Source: [Zimmermannella] faecalis ATCC 13722
Lineage (GTDB): Bacteria > Actinomycetota > Actinomycetes > Actinomycetales > Microbacteriaceae
DNA length: 64,000 bases
NCBI RefSeq assembly: GCF_000381765.1
Contig: NZ_KB907080.1
Coordinates: 1-64,000, forward strand
Direction of reading: 5' to 3'
Each line of letters begins with the position of its first letter. Position 1 is the first letter of the stretch. The notes below the pieces were generated by a model that saw only the letters and a list, made by a program, of their open reading frames with translations, searched no databases and was not told the origin of the DNA. This document shows, piece by piece, positions 21,129-29,335 of this stretch. A program made the position numbers and the translations under genes.

Positions 21129-23600
21129 TCAGCCGAACGCGCGCGCCTCAGCCCGCAGGCGCCACTGGCCGTGCGCCTCGAGCAGCAGACAGCCGACCGC
21201 GGCGATGATCCCGACGCCGATGAGCACGGGGGCGTCGGGCCACGCGAACCCGAAGAACCAGACGGTGAGGGGGAAGAACAGCGCGGCGATGAACACCGCG
21301 ATGCTGCCGAGCATGACGAGCGCGAGCAGCGGCTTGAACGGTCGGCACACGAGGCCGAGCACCCACAGGCTCGTCACCGCGAGCACGAGCGCATTCGCGG
21401 TCTGCTGCTCCGCGAGGTCTTGTTCGAAGTGCCGCCCAAGCAGCGTTGACGCGATCAGGGCGAGCGTGATGACGATGCCGGCGGGCACCGCGAACTGGAG
21501 CGCCCGGCTGAAGAACCCGGGAACGTAGCGACGCGAGTTCGGCAGCAGCGCGAGCACGAACGCGGGCCAGCCGATCGAGATGCCGTCGAGCAGCGCCATC
21601 TGTCGTGGCTCGAACGGATACGGCCAGGCGAGGGCGCCGAACACGAGCGCGATGAGCACGGCCCACGACGTCTTCGAGAGGTAGAGCTTCGCGAGGCGCT
21701 CGATGTTCGCGATGGCCTGGCGGCCCTCGACGACGATGCTCGGCATGGCCTGGAACTGGTTGTCGAGCAGCGTCATGCGCGACACGGCGCGCGAGGCGCC
21801 CGAGCCGTGGCCCATCGCGATGCCGAGGTCGGAATCCTTCAGCGCGAGCACGTCGTTCACGCCGTCGCCGGTCATCGCGACGACGCGACCCTGCGCCTGC
21901 ATCGAGTGCACCATGTGGCGCTTCTGCGCCGGCGTCACCCGCCCGAACACGCGGTTGTTCGCCATGATCTCGCCGAGCTCGGCCGGGTCGTCGGGCAGCG
22001 TGCGCGCGTCAATGCCGTGATCGTCGTCGCCGATGAGGCCGACGCGGCGGGCGACCGCGGTCACCGTTCGGGGGTCATCGCCCGAGATCACCCGCAGCGA
22101 AACGCCCTCATCGGTGAAGTACCGCACGGTGTCGGCGGCGTCTTCGCGCACCCGCTCTCGGAGCGCGATGATCGCAACGCCGACTCGGTCGTCGCGCAGC
22201 ACGTAGTCGCGTGCCTCGGCCGCCGTGAGGGGCGCTTCGCTGTGGCAGAGCGCGAGCACGCGCTGGCCCTCGTCACTCAGCGTCGCGACGCGGTCGAGCA
22301 GATCGGCGTCGGTAGTAGGGCGCAGGATGATGTCGGGCGCGCCGAGAATCCACGTGCCCGCCGCGTCCTCTTCGGTGATCGAGATCGCCGACCACTTGCG
22401 CTGCGAGGTGAAGGGCACCTCGCGCTCGACGGTCGCCGCGAGGTGCGCCGGATATTCGGTCGCAAGGCAGTTTGCGGAGTCGTTTGCGTCGTCGCCCGCG
22501 GCGATCGTCGCGAGGGCCCGCTGCCAGCCGTTCGCTGCCTGCGGGGCCGGATGCGCGGAGTCGTACGCGACGCCGCCCTCGGTGAGCGTGCCGGTCTTGT
22601 CGAAGCAGAGCACGTCGACCCGAGCGAGGCCCTCGACGGCGTGGAGCTCCTGCACGAGCACCTTCCGGCGCCCAAGTTTGAGCGCGCCGGCGGCGAACGC
22701 GACCGAGGTCATGAGCAGCAGCCCAAGCGGCACCATCGCGATCGCGGCCGCGACCGCACCGACGGCGGCATCGCGCCACGCGCCCGACTCGATCGCGTAC
22801 TCCCAGCCGCCGAACGCCATGACCTGGCCGTTGATCGACACGAGCATCGCCGGCAGCAGCAGCCAGGCGACGATGCGGAGCACACGGTTGATGCCCGAGC
22901 GGATCTCGGAGTTCACGAGCGAGAACCGCTTCGCCTCGGCCGTGAGCTTCGCCGCGAAGGAGTGCGCACCGACCCGGGTGACGCGCGCGTGGCCAGAGCC
23001 CGCGACAACGAAGGCGCCTGAGAGCAGTTCCTCGCCCGCGGCCTTGTCGACCGCATCCTCCTCGCCCGTGAGGAGCGACTCGTCGAGCTGCAGCCCGGAG
23101 CTCGTGAGCACGATCGCGTCGGCCGGCACCTGATCACCCGAGCGCACAACGATCACGTCGTCGACGACGAGGTCCTCGCGCGAGAGGTCGGCCAGCTCAC
23201 CGTCGCGCATCGCCCGCGCGTGCGGCGCGTTGAGTACGCGCAGGTTGTCGAGCTGGCGCTTCGCCGAGTACTCCTGCCAGATGCCGATGATCGAGTTCGC
23301 GACGGCCGAGAAGCCGAAAATCGCATCTTGCCACCGACCGAGCACCGCGAGCAGCGCGAACGACGCGACCACGATGCCGTTGAAGAGCGTGAAGACGTGC
23401 GTGCGCAGAATCGCCCACATCGACCGGCTCGACGTCGACGGCAGCTCGTTGCGTCCGTGCTCAGCGCGCGAGCGCTCGACCTCTGCCGTGGTGAGCCCCT
23501 CGAGGCGGGTCGGGGCGACGGTTGCGGTGGCGGGCTGCTCCACGGAGTCCTCGGTGTTCGTCAGATCGCGCAGGGGCGATGGCGTCGTGTTCGGGGTCAC
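21129..23600 (-). CDS. ctpE: P-type cation ATPase, CtpE-like
   Basis: Membrane ATPase of the HAD-IC superfamily, 823 residues. It has an actuator TGE loop (178-180), the phosphorylated aspartate in DKTGTLTEG (Asp334), the hinge motif TGDGVNDVLALKDSDLG, and transmembrane helices in pairs near 65-110 and 238-310 with about six more after 600. The usual PEGL ion-site motif reads PLGL (291-294). CtpE of Mycobacterium, a calcium-uptake ATPase, has a similar layout, which is why I use that name; the ion is inferred. It starts with GTG at 23600 without a clear ribosome site and diverges from nothing nearby. Confidence 0.85.
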   Translation of the reverse strand: MTPNTTPSPLRDLTNTEDSVEQPATATVAPTRLEGLTTAEVERSRAEHGRNELPSTSSRSMWAILRTHVFTLFNGIVVASFALLAVLGRWQDAIFGFSAVANSIIGIWQEYSAKRQLDNLRVLNAPHARAMRDGELADLSREDLVVDDVIVVRSGDQVPADAIVLTSSGLQLDESLLTGEEDAVDKAAGEELLSGAFVVAGSGHARVTRVGAHSFAAKLTAEAKRFSLVNSEIRSGINRVLRIVAWLLLPAMLVSINGQVMAFGGWEYAIESGAWRDAAVGAVAAAIAMVPLGLLLMTSVAFAAGALKLGRRKVLVQELHAVEGLARVDVLCFDKTGTLTEGGVAYDSAHPAPQAANGWQRALATIAAGDDANDSANCLATEYPAHLAATVEREVPFTSQRKWSAISITEEDAAGTWILGAPDIILRPTTDADLLDRVATLSDEGQRVLALCHSEAPLTAAEARDYVLRDDRVGVAIIALRERVREDAADTVRYFTDEGVSLRVISGDDPRTVTAVARRVGLIGDDDHGIDARTLPDDPAELGEIMANNRVFGRVTPAQKRHMVHSMQAQGRVVAMTGDGVNDVLALKDSDLGIAMGHGSGASRAVSRMTLLDNQFQAMPSIVVEGRQAIANIERLAKLYLSKTSWAVLIALVFGALAWPYPFEPRQMALLDGISIGWPAFVLALLPNSRRYVPGFFSRALQFAVPAGIVITLALIASTLLGRHFEQDLAEQQTANALVLAVTSLWVLGLVCRPFKPLLALVMLGSIAVFIAALFFPLTVWFFGFAWPDAPVLIGVGIIAAVGCLLLEAHGQWRLRAEARAFG

Positions 23601-23609
23601 TCGGCGAGA

Positions 23610-24476
23610 TTAACGACGCCGGAGTCGGCGGAACAATCCTGCCTTCGGTGGTCGAGTATCCGCCGAAGGTATCGAATCTTCTGGCGCGGGGGTCGCCGCG
23701 GCCCGCAGCGGGGTGAGTTCGAGGGTGTCGACACACTCGACGAGCTCGGGCCGCTCGGCGACGCTCGCCTGCACCCGCGCGATGACGCCCTGCACGGTCG
23801 TCTCGTCGACGTCGTGCGGGAACACGAGCCCGAGGCGAACCTCGGGGCCGGCGAGTCGCGACTCGACGTCGCCCGGAACGAGATCGACGCTCACGAGCTC
23901 GGGATTCGCCGCGAGCACGGCGTTCGCGAACCCGATGACCCGCTCGTCTTGCCACGGCAGCTCGTACGGGACGTCGCGGGCGATCGCCCAGACGCCGGGG
24001 CGGCGAATTGCCGTCTCGGTCTCGCTGCCGGGGTCGAGAATGATGAGCTCGCTGCCCTCATCGACCACGGCGAGCGCGGCCTGCCGCGAGCCGACCGGTA
24101 CGGGGCGCGCCTCGGCGTTCCAGGCCTGCATCGCCGCGACCGACGTGAACATCGGGACGATGCCGCGGCCATCGGGCGCGCGCACCGTCACGATCGAGAG
24201 GTCAGCCTGTTTGTCGACCTTGACGCCGGCCTCGTTCTCGCCCTCTTCGCCAAGTTCGGCGACGAGCGGGATGAGCAGGCGCGTATCGCGCAGGGCGTCG
24301 ACGACCGCGGTGACCGGCACGCGGCGGGTGCGGAAGTCCTCGAGCGCCTGCGCGAGGGCCTCGGGCGCCGTGCCGTCGTCGTTCGACCACTGGTTCTCAC
24401 TAAAGCTGCGGCCGGCCCATGGCTGGCCCGCGGAGTCGGTCAGGTGACCCCGCAGGTGCTCGGGAAGCTCGGGCAC
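23610..24476 (-). CDS. SseB family protein
   Basis: The 288-residue protein has an N-terminal SseB-like domain (about 30-155: ALAQALEDFRTRRVPVTAVVDAL, GRGIVPMFTSVAAMQAWN) and a C-terminal half rich in acidic strands ending in a basic tail (LFRRLRRR). Members are often next to hisA/priA in Actinobacteria and their role is unknown. The start GTG 24476 is 8 nt after the priA stop; the longer open frame overlaps priA and lacks homology. There is no signal peptide, so it is probably cytoplasmic. Confidence 0.8.
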   Translation of the reverse strand: MPELPEHLRGHLTDSAGQPWAGRSFSENQWSNDDGTAPEALAQALEDFRTRRVPVTAVVDALRDTRLLIPLVAELGEEGENEAGVKVDKQADLSIVTVRAPDGRGIVPMFTSVAAMQAWNAEARPVPVGSRQAALAVVDEGSELIILDPGSETETAIRRPGVWAIARDVPYELPWQDERVIGFANAVLAANPELVSVDLVPGDVESRLAGPEVRLGLVFPHDVDETTVQGVIARVQASVAERPELVECVDTLELTPLRAAATPAPEDSIPSADTRPPKAGLFRRLRRR

Positions 24477-24484
24477 GACGCGGC

Positions 24485-25234
24485 TCAGTCGCTCGCGACG
24501 TCGAGTGCCTGGCGAAGCGTGAACGCGCCCGAGTAGAGCGCCTTGCCAACGATCGCGCCCTCGAGGCCGAGCGGCACGAGCTCGCGCAGCGCGGCGATAT
24601 CGTCGAGGTTCGCGACGCCGCCCGACGCGATGACGGGACGGTCGGTGCGCTCCATAATCTGCTTGAGCAGCTCGAGGTTCGGACCCTTCAGCGTGCCGTC
24701 CTTCGTAACGTCGGTCACGACGTAGCGCGCGCAGCTTGCGTCTTCGAGGCGGTCGAGCACGGTCCAGAGGTCGCCCCCCTCGCGGGTCCAGCCCCGAGCC
24801 GCGAGCGTCGTGCCGCGCACGTCGAGGCCGACCGCGATGAGCTCGCCGTAGCGGCTGATGACGCTCGCCGCCCACTCGGGGTTCTCGAGCGCTGCGGTGC
24901 CGAGGTTGACGCGCTTCACGCCCATGTCGACGGCGCGCTCGAGCGAGGCGTCGTCGCGAATGCCGCCGGAAAGCTCAACCTGCACCTTGTCGCGCAGTGA
25001 ACGAATGACGCGGCGAATGACGGCGCGGTTCTCGCCGCGGCCGAACGCCGCGTCGAGGTCGACGAGGTGAATCCATTCGGCGCCCTGTTCGGCGAAGTCG
25101 GCGGCGGCATCAACCGGGTCGCCATACGTGGTGGCCGAGTCAGACTCGCCCTGCACGAGGCGTACGGCCTTGCCATCGGCGATGTCGACGGCGGGGAACA
25201 GCGTCAGCTCCGGCTGCGCACTGAATTCACTCAA
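24485..25234 (-). CDS. priA: Bifunctional HisA/TrpF isomerase (PriA)
   Basis: TIM-barrel isomerase for ProFAR in histidine synthesis and, in Actinobacteria that lack trpF, also for PRA in tryptophan synthesis. Motifs include [17 protein letters not shown], the catalytic Asp of that first motif, LSGGIRDD and [13 protein letters not shown] with the second catalytic Asp. I place the start at TTG 25234 ([17 protein letters not shown]), with AAGGAAG 4 nt upstream; a second TTG at 25255 is possible. A TAGGCT -10-like hexamer near 25297 suggests its own promoter after the 126-nt gap from hisH. Confidence 0.9.
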   Translation of the reverse strand: MSEFSAQPELTLFPAVDIADGKAVRLVQGESDSATTYGDPVDAAADFAEQGAEWIHLVDLDAAFGRGENRAVIRRVIRSLRDKVQVELSGGIRDDASLERAVDMGVKRVNLGTAALENPEWAASVISRYGELIAVGLDVRGTTLAARGWTREGGDLWTVLDRLEDASCARYVVTDVTKDGTLKGPNLELLKQIMERTDRPVIASGGVANLDDIAALRELVPLGLEGAIVGKALYSGAFTLRQALDVASD

Positions 25235-25360
25235 TTGACTTCCTTGGTCACTCAATAATTTCGGGCCACAGCGGGCCCGTTCGCGCTGACCAGCCTAGGG
25301 GATATCCGCCGACCGTTCCGAAAGCGGGCCCGCCACGCGTTCCGGCGGTCGCTGGCGATG

Positions 25361-26125
25361 CTAGAGCGTGCCGAGCCAGTTGCGCAGCAGCTGGATGCCA
25401 GCCTCGCCAGACTTCTCGGGGTGGAACTGGGTCGCCGAGAGCGGCCCGTTCTCGACCGCCGCGAGAAAGCGCTCGCCGTAGGTCGCGTACGTGACCCGAG
25501 GCGGTGCCGCGCTCGGCACGAGCTGGGGAATGTCGAGCTCGGTCGCGGCGTACGAGTGCACGAAGTAGAAGCGCTCGGCCTCGATGCCCGCGAACAGGCG
25601 CGTTCCCTCGGGCGCATCCACGGTGTTCCAGCCCATGTGCGGGAGCCGGGGAGCGCGCAGCTCGCGCACAACGCCCGGCCACTCGGCGAGGCCCGGCGTG
25701 CCGGCCGCCGTGTCGGGCGCATCCTCGTTCCACCAGAACTCGTCAGCGTTGTGGGCGTGGATGCGCTCGGTGGCCTCGGGCTCGGCGGCGTCAGTCGCGC
25801 CCTCCGTCGTCTCGCCTGCCTCGGGGAGATCGATTCCCTCGACGCCGCGTTCGAACATCACCTGCATGCCGACGCAGATGCCGAGCACGGCACGACCGCC
25901 GGCGAGGCGACTGCCGATAATGCGGGGGCCGTCGGCGCGTGCGAGGCCCTCCATGACGCTCGCAAAGCTGCCGACGCCGGGCACGAGTAGGCCGTCGGCC
26001 GCGACCGCGCGGTCGCGGTCGGCCGTGAGCTCGACGTCGGCGCCAGCACGCTCGAGTGCCTTGACCGCGGAGTGGACGTTGCCGAAGCCGTAGTCGAACA
26101 CGACGACGCTCGGCCGCGCACCCAT
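25361..26125 (-). CDS. hisH: Imidazole glycerol phosphate synthase, glutaminase subunit
   Basis: Class I glutamine amidotransferase that feeds ammonia to HisF. The nucleophile is in LGICVGMQ (Cys84), and the His/Glu pair is in FHPEKSG near residue 236. At 254 residues it is about 40 longer than the usual 200-215. The extra part is an acidic, low-complexity insertion (about 99-145) between FERGVEG and LAEWPGVV. The ATG at 26125 shares a base with the hisB stop (TGATG). hisF is not in the window. Confidence 0.93.
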   Translation of the reverse strand: MGARPSVVVFDYGFGNVHSAVKALERAGADVELTADRDRAVAADGLLVPGVGSFASVMEGLARADGPRIIGSRLAGGRAVLGICVGMQVMFERGVEGIDLPEAGETTEGATDAAEPEATERIHAHNADEFWWNEDAPDTAAGTPGLAEWPGVVRELRAPRLPHMGWNTVDAPEGTRLFAGIEAERFYFVHSYAATELDIPQLVPSAAPPRVTYATYGERFLAAVENGPLSATQFHPEKSGEAGIQLLRNWLGTL

Positions 26126-26730
26126 CACAGGGCACCCTTGGTCGACGGAATGCCGTCAACCTCGGGGTCGAGGCGCTTCGCGGCGCGGAACGCGCGGGCG
26201 AACGCCTTGAACTCGGCCTCGGCGATGTGGTGCGGGTCGCGCCCGCCGAGCACGCGCAGGTGCACCGTCAGTGCCGCGTGGAACGTGATCGCCTCGAACG
26301 CGTGCCGCACCATGGAGCCCGTGAAGTGCCCGCCGATGCGGTGCAGCTCGAAGCCCTCGGGCTCGCCCGAGTGCACGAGGTAGGGGCGCCCCGAGATGTC
26401 GACGACGCACTGCGCGAGCGCCTCGTCGAGCGGTACGAGCGCGTCGCCGTAGCGGGCGATGCCGCGCTTGTCGCCGAGCGCCTCGCGGATCGCCTCGCCG
26501 AGCACGATCGCGGTGTCTTCGATCGTGTGGTGCTCGTCGATGTGCACGTCGCCCGAGCTTTCAACCGTGAGGTCGGTGAGCGAATGCTTCGCGAACGCCG
26601 TGAGCATGTGGTCGTAGAACGGTACGCCAGTCGAGATCGTCGACGCGCCGGTGCCGTCGAGGTTGACGCTGAGGCGGATCGACGACTCGCTCGTCGTACG
26701 TTCGACGGTGGCGGTACGGGGCGCGGTCAT
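26125..26730 (-). CDS. hisB: Imidazoleglycerol-phosphate dehydratase
   Basis: Manganese-dependent dehydration of IGP to imidazole acetol phosphate. The 201-residue monofunctional enzyme has the metal motifs [16 protein letters not shown] and FFHAALTVH-type histidines, here [10 protein letters not shown] and [16 protein letters not shown]. The ATG at 26730 overlaps the hisC stop by 4 nt (ATGA). The long upstream open frame is antisense-like read-through of hisC and is not used. Confidence 0.96.
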   Translation of the reverse strand: MTAPRTATVERTTSESSIRLSVNLDGTGASTISTGVPFYDHMLTAFAKHSLTDLTVESSGDVHIDEHHTIEDTAIVLGEAIREALGDKRGIARYGDALVPLDEALAQCVVDISGRPYLVHSGEPEGFELHRIGGHFTGSMVRHAFEAITFHAALTVHLRVLGGRDPHHIAEAEFKAFARAFRAAKRLDPEVDGIPSTKGAL

Positions 26731-27842
26731 GCGCGGACTCCTTCGGTGAGCTGCAGTTCGGGTCGCTGCGCCGTGATCTCGGCGAGCGCGGTGAGAAAGG
26801 CGTCGGTCTCGGCCTCGGTGCCCGCAGTGACGCGCACGCAGTCGGCCGGGCCGGTGTTGCGAATGAGGATGCCGCGGGCGGCGAACTCGTCGAACATCGC
26901 GGCCGGGTCGGCCACCCCCGCGAAAAGCACAAAGTTCGCGTCGGAGGGATACGGCCGGTAGCCGAGGCGCTCGACCTCGGTGACGATGCGGTCGCGCTGC
27001 GTGCGGATGCGGTCGACCTGCGCGAGCATCGTGTCGCGGTGCTCGAGGGCCGCGATCGCGGCCGCCTGCGTGAGCGCCGAGAGGTGGTAGGGCAGGCGAA
27101 CGAGCCGCACGGCGTCGGCCACGGCCGGGTCGGCCGCGAAGTAGCCGAGCCGCACCCCGGCGAACGCGAACGCCTTCGACATCGTGCGCGACACGACGAG
27201 GCGCGGGCGCCCCTCGAGCAGCTCGAGCGCCGAGGGCGTGCCGTCGTGGCGGAACTCGGCGTACGCCTCGTCGACGATCACGATGCCGCTGGTTGCGTCG
27301 TAGGCGGCAGCGATGGTCTCGAGGTCGAGCGGGGTGCCGGTCGGGTTGTTCGGGGTGCACAGGAGCACGACGTCGGGCGACCCAGCCTCGATTGCTGTGC
27401 GCACCGCATCCGGAGTGAGTTCGAATCGCGCATCGCGCGGGGCCGCGACCCACTCGCTTCCGACTCCCTGGGTGAGCAGCGGATACATCGAGTAGGTCGG
27501 CGCGAAGCTCATGACCTTGCGGCCGGCGCCCGCGAACGCCTGCAGCAGCTGCTGCAGCACCTCGTTCGACCCGTTCGCGGCCCAGATGTGCTCGGGCGTG
27601 AGCCCGTGACCGAGGTACTCGGCGAGGCCCGCCCGCAGTTCAGCGAACTCCCGGTCGGGGTAGCGGTTGAGCCCCGGCAGCTGCCGCGAGATGCGCTCGA
27701 TGATCGACAGCGCGACCTCCTCGGGCACCGAGAAGGGGTTCTCGTTCACGTTGATCGTGATCGGCAGCGGCTCCTGCGGCGCGCCATAGGGCGAGAGTCC
27801 GCGCAGGTCGTCGCGAATGGGGAGGTCGTCGATGGAGGTCAC
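26727..27842 (-). CDS. hisC: Histidinol-phosphate aminotransferase
   Basis: PLP aminotransferase converting imidazole acetol phosphate to histidinol phosphate. The 371-residue fold I enzyme has NENPF (33-37), PNNPTGTP (164-171), DEAYAEF and the PLP lysine in [12 protein letters not shown] (Lys223). It is first of the hisC-B-H-A run. hisD, which usually precedes it in Actinobacteria, is absent upstream, where hairpins and the LysM gene lie instead. The GTG start at 27842 has GGATGG a few bases upstream. Confidence 0.95.
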   Translation of the reverse strand: MTSIDDLPIRDDLRGLSPYGAPQEPLPITINVNENPFSVPEEVALSIIERISRQLPGLNRYPDREFAELRAGLAEYLGHGLTPEHIWAANGSNEVLQQLLQAFAGAGRKVMSFAPTYSMYPLLTQGVGSEWVAAPRDARFELTPDAVRTAIEAGSPDVVLLCTPNNPTGTPLDLETIAAAYDATSGIVIVDEAYAEFRHDGTPSALELLEGRPRLVVSRTMSKAFAFAGVRLGYFAADPAVADAVRLVRLPYHLSALTQAAAIAALEHRDTMLAQVDRIRTQRDRIVTEVERLGYRPYPSDANFVLFAGVADPAAMFDEFAARGILIRNTGPADCVRVTAGTEAETDAFLTALAEITAQRPELQLTEGVRA

Positions 27843-27913
27843 CCGGCCATCCTAGATCGGCCCGTCGCTCGCGGGCGCGCCGGATGACCGTGCGCGACGC
27901 CACAGGCGCACCG

Positions 27914-28006
27914 CGGGCACGGCACCCATTCGGAGCGGATGCCGTGCCCGGCACGGTTGGTGGTGGTGCGTGGGCCCCGGGACGCAGCCGTGTCCGCGTC
28001 CCGGGG
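27914..28006 (-). terminator. Two successive hairpins after the LysM gene
   Basis: Two perfect 11-bp stems occupy the gap between the LysM gene stop (28054) and hisC. They are 27975-27985 with 27996-28006 (CCCCGGGACGC arm) and 27914-27924 with 27940-27950 (CGGGCACGGCA arm). Neither has a T tract. They probably end the SOS-induced LysM transcript before the his genes. Confidence 0.55.
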
Positions 28007-28053
28007 AGCTTGAGTGGCGCAATGTCCGGTTACCCGGAAGGCCTCTGGATGCC

Positions 28054-28398
28054 CTAGAGGTTCGGCAGCGCGAGCTGCTGGCCCGCCTGCAGCGACGAGC
28101 TGTCGAGCAGGTTGAGGCGCATGATCTCGTGCACGACGTCGCGCACGTCGTGGTCGCCCGCGATGCTTTCGGCGATGCTCCAGAGCGTCTCGCCGGCGAG
28201 CACGGTGTGCGTTTCGAAACTTTCAGCGGATGCGCTGGCCTGGTGTCCGGCAATTGCGGCCGGTACCTGCGCGATGCCGACGCCGACGCCGAGCGCGACG
28301 GGGGCGAGCAGGAGCGCCGTGAGGAGACGTCGACCACGCACGGTGAGACGCATGCGGGGCTGGCGAGTGGCGCCGGTGCTTGCGGTGAGTGCAGTCAT
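28054..28398 (-). CDS. SOS-linked LysM-domain membrane protein
   Basis: The 114-residue protein has a basic N-terminus, one membrane segment (about 27-46) and a C-terminal LysM peptidoglycan-binding domain (about 63-113: THTVLAGETLWSIAESIAGDHD, LQAGQQLALPNL). It diverges from lexA and has a LexA box at its promoter. Genes in this position, such as mycobacterial Rv2719c, and the functionally comparable YneA and DivS proteins delay cell division after DNA damage, so a division-inhibitor role is a reasonable inference. The start ATG 28398 has AAAGGA upstream with a long 10-nt spacing; longer frames run through the promoter. Confidence 0.85.
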   Translation of the reverse strand: MTALTASTGATRQPRMRLTVRGRRLLTALLLAPVALGVGVGIAQVPAAIAGHQASASAESFETHTVLAGETLWSIAESIAGDHDVRDVVHEIMRLNLLDSSSLQAGQQLALPNL

Positions 28399-28436
28399 GA
28401 TGATCGATTCCTTTCGATTCGCACGCGGTTCGCATG

Positions 28437-28449
28437 CGAACATCTGTTC
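28437..28449. promoter_or_regulatory. LexA box (LysM-gene side)
   Basis: CGAAC-ATCT-GTTC matches the actinobacterial SOS box TCGAAC-N4-GTTCGA in its core. It sits just downstream of the LysM gene -10 element, where repressor would cover the transcription start. Confidence 0.75.
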
Positions 28450-28451
28450 CG

Positions 28452-28480
28452 AATATAGATTCGAGAAAACCGGAAAGCAA
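28452..28480 (-). promoter_or_regulatory. Promoter of the LysM gene
   Basis: On the minus strand, TTGCTT (28480-28475) is followed after 17 nt by TATATT (28457-28452), one of the best sigma70-type matches in the window. Confidence 0.7.
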
Positions 28481-28509
28481 ACACTTTTTCGAAGAATCGC
28501 TCGACACGC

Positions 28510-28550
28510 TCGAAAAGGTGTTTGAGTCGGGCGCTGCTGCCACGTACTCT
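28510..28550 (+). promoter_or_regulatory. LexA box and promoter of lexA
   Basis: TCGAAA-AGGT-GTTTGA (28510-28525) is a two-mismatch SOS box. It overlaps the -35 hexamer TTTGAG (28521-28526), which lies 18 nt from TACTCT (28545-28550). This arrangement fits autorepression of lexA. Confidence 0.65.
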
Positions 28551-28615
28551 GGCTGCAACGGAACACAGCTGACCACGAGCCTGCGACATGGATTCGTGCA
28601 CACCAGGAGGACCCG

Positions 28616-29257
28616 ATGGCCATGCGACGCAAGTCCCTCTCCGAACGGCAGCGAAAGGTGCTCTCGTTCATCGCGCAGTTTCAGTACCGCCACGGGTATG
28701 CCCCGAGCATCCGGGAAATCGGCGACGAGGTCGGCCTCGGCAGCTCGTCGTCGGTCGCGTATCAGCTGACGCAGCTCGAGAACCGCGGGTACATTCGACG
28801 CTCGCAGAACCAGGCGCGCACGATCGAGCTGCTCGTCGAGATGGATGTGCCCGAGGAGCCCGGTGCCCTCTTCTCCCCCGGCCCCGCCGTGAACGTGCCG
28901 CTCGTTGGCCGCATCGCCGCCGGCGTGCCGATCACGGCCGAACAGCAGGTTGAAGAGATCTTCCCGCTGCCGCGCCAGGTTGTCGGCGATGGCGAGCTGT
29001 TCCTCCTGCTCGTCTCGGGCGATTCGATGATCGACGCGGCGATCTGCGACGGCGACTGGGTCGTCGTGCGCCAGCAGCCCACCGCGAACAACGGCGACAT
29101 CGTCGCGGCGATGCTCGACGGCGAGGCGACCGTGAAGGTTTTCCGCCAGCGCGACGGCCACACGTGGCTGCTCCCCCGCAACTCGAACTACGAGCCGATC
29201 CTCGGCGACGAGGCCCAGGTGCTCGGCAAGGTCGTAGCCGTGCTCCGCTCGGTCTAG
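28616..29257 (+). CDS. lexA: SOS repressor LexA
   Basis: Represses DNA-damage genes and is inactivated by RecA-stimulated self-cleavage. The 213-residue product has an N-terminal winged helix (about 8-70, recognition helix near [13 protein letters not shown]), the cleavage site Ala102-Gly103 in GRIAAGVPI, and the Ser137/Lys174 dyad in SGDSM and ATVKVF. ATG 28616 follows AGGAGG with a 5-nt spacing. It diverges from the LysM gene, with an SOS box for each side in the shared region. A long hairpin follows the stop. Confidence 0.98.
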   Translation: MAMRRKSLSERQRKVLSFIAQFQYRHGYAPSIREIGDEVGLGSSSSVAYQLTQLENRGYIRRSQNQARTIELLVEMDVPEEPGALFSPGPAVNVPLVGRIAAGVPITAEQQVEEIFPLPRQVVGDGELFLLLVSGDSMIDAAICDGDWVVVRQQPTANNGDIVAAMLDGEATVKVFRQRDGHTWLLPRNSNYEPILGDEAQVLGKVVAVLRSV

Positions 29258-29272
29258 CGCCGCACCGACGCC

Positions 29273-29324
29273 AACGAGTTCGCCCCGGCGTTCGCATGAG
29301 TGCGAACGCCGGGGCGAACTCGTT
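29273..29324. terminator. 24-bp perfect hairpin between lexA and hflX
   Basis: 29273-29296 and 29301-29324 are exact reverse complements with a TGAG loop. It lies between two convergent genes, 15 nt after lexA and 11 nt after the hflX stop, and probably terminates both. No T tract is present. Confidence 0.75.
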
Positions 29325-29335
29325 ACCGGTCGGGC

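Noticed and set aside
23610-24875. 421-codon version of the SseB-family gene
   Set aside because: The first 133 codons are antisense-frame noise overlapping priA; homology starts at about 24476.
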